Assembly (NCBI GenBank): GCA_015680685.1
Contig: MNCI01022060.1
Span: 260,620 to 317,852, forward strand
Direction: 5' to 3'
Length of the DNA stretch: 57,233 nucleotides
Source of the DNA: Gnetum montanum
Lineage: Eukaryota > Streptophyta > Gnetopsida > Gnetales > Gnetaceae
Each line of letters opens with the position of its first letter. Within the stretch, counting starts at the first letter, position 1. Below the pieces are notes generated by a model that was not told the DNA's origin, searched no databases, and saw only the letters and a list, made by a program, of their open reading frames with translations. Below, piece after piece: positions 57,001 to 57,233 of this stretch. Position numbers and translations under genes: made by a program.

Positions 57001-57233
57001 AGAACGTACCCCTGGACGTTGCGTAAAGTAGTAAAGCTATCTCGTGCGTAATAGGCGAAGGCAAAAGGCGAAGCGTAAAAGGAAAAAGGTAAAATGCAAA
57101 GCGTAAAAGGCATAAAAGCTCACAGTCATAAAGCACATAGACATAAGGAAACTATTGACTGATAGATACGCTAACTTACATGCACGCACGCTGGAGAGCT
57201 TCGTTCAGCTATCAGCACGCAACTGCCTCTTGA
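57001..57233. other. Right end of window, purine-rich patch
   Basis: Between 57,050 and 57,118 the plus strand is purine-rich with repeated AAAGGCGAAGCGTAAAAGG-like phrases. The rest has no recognised feature. No LTR copy matching 46,394-47,976 begins here. Confidence 0.4.

Larger units (their letters stand above)
46394..57233 (-). mobile_element. Young Tat-lineage Gypsy element, right end outside the window
   Basis: Base composition changes sharply at 46,394. From there the minus strand shows 3' LTR, polypurine tract, tandem repeats and RT-RNaseH-aRNH-integrase. Signature phrases such as SYEDMPGLDPKL and GSTPYSLVYGSEAVLPLELQ are typical of the Tat/Ogre branch. Gag and protease are not seen on the minus strand up to the window edge. 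Instead a spliced plus-strand gene occupies 52.4-56.5 kb. Either the whole interval is one long element with an antisense gene, or two units abut near 52.0 kb. The first reading is favoured by a shared repeat family at both ends and in the middle, but the 5' LTR is not in view. Confidence 0.7.

Overview
The window looks like intergenic DNA from a large, repeat-rich plant genome. Plant-type Copia, Gypsy and L1-like elements, iMet primer-binding sites and GT...AG introns support this. The depth of nesting and decay suggests a gymnosperm-like genome, but that is inference. I see no intact single-copy host gene, no tRNA or rRNA and no CRISPR. Nearly everything up to 46.39 kb is AT-rich, long-dead transposon sequence. 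From 46,394 to the right edge the DNA is GC-richer and belongs to one much younger Gypsy (Tat-lineage) element.

Layout, left to right. 1.15-4.26 kb: decayed minus-strand Gypsy gag-protease with its LTR. 4.9-7.13 kb: decayed minus-strand Copia (gag-protease-integrase, RT lost) with its primer-binding site. 7.1-10.9 kb: unassigned AT-rich DNA with degenerate repeats. 10.86-24.24 kb: a copy of an LTR element that carries a CCR4-type deadenylase pseudogene. That copy is split by a 10.8-kb minus-strand Gypsy element (11.94-22.72 kb). 24.84-26.4 kb: Gypsy gag-protease-RT remnant. 27.84-33.73 kb: L1-like LINE with a perfect 20-bp target-site duplication. 34.38-46.31 kb: a second copy of the CCR4-carrying LTR element, bounded by TGATT target duplications. 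Its 5' LTR is split by a 6.17-kb gag-only Copia element with its own GTAAT duplications. 46.39-57.23 kb: the young Tat-type Gypsy on the minus strand (3' LTR, polypurine tract, tandem repeats, RT-RNaseH-aRNH-integrase). It lies head-to-head with an eight-exon, plus-strand, coiled-coil gene that starts where gag-protease would be expected.

Two points stand out. First, an LTR retrotransposon family has captured an apparently intronless CCR4-like exonuclease reading frame upstream of its 3' LTR. Two copies are visible here, and one serves as the empty site for the Gypsy insertion in the other. Second, a spliced antisense gene of about 1,056 codons reconstructs from consensus splice sites with phase kept across all seven introns. 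It carries four in-frame stops, each one transition from a sense codon. It shares a promoter interval, and a repeat family flanking both ends, with the Tat pol genes.

All coding features are pseudogenes or transposon genes. Stops are mainly of the kind made by C-to-T (or G-to-A) change at CAG, CAA, CGA and TGG. That fits deamination of methylated cytosine in silenced chromatin. Junctions come from direct comparison of repeat copies within the window. Alignments, divergence dates and domain searches could not be run.
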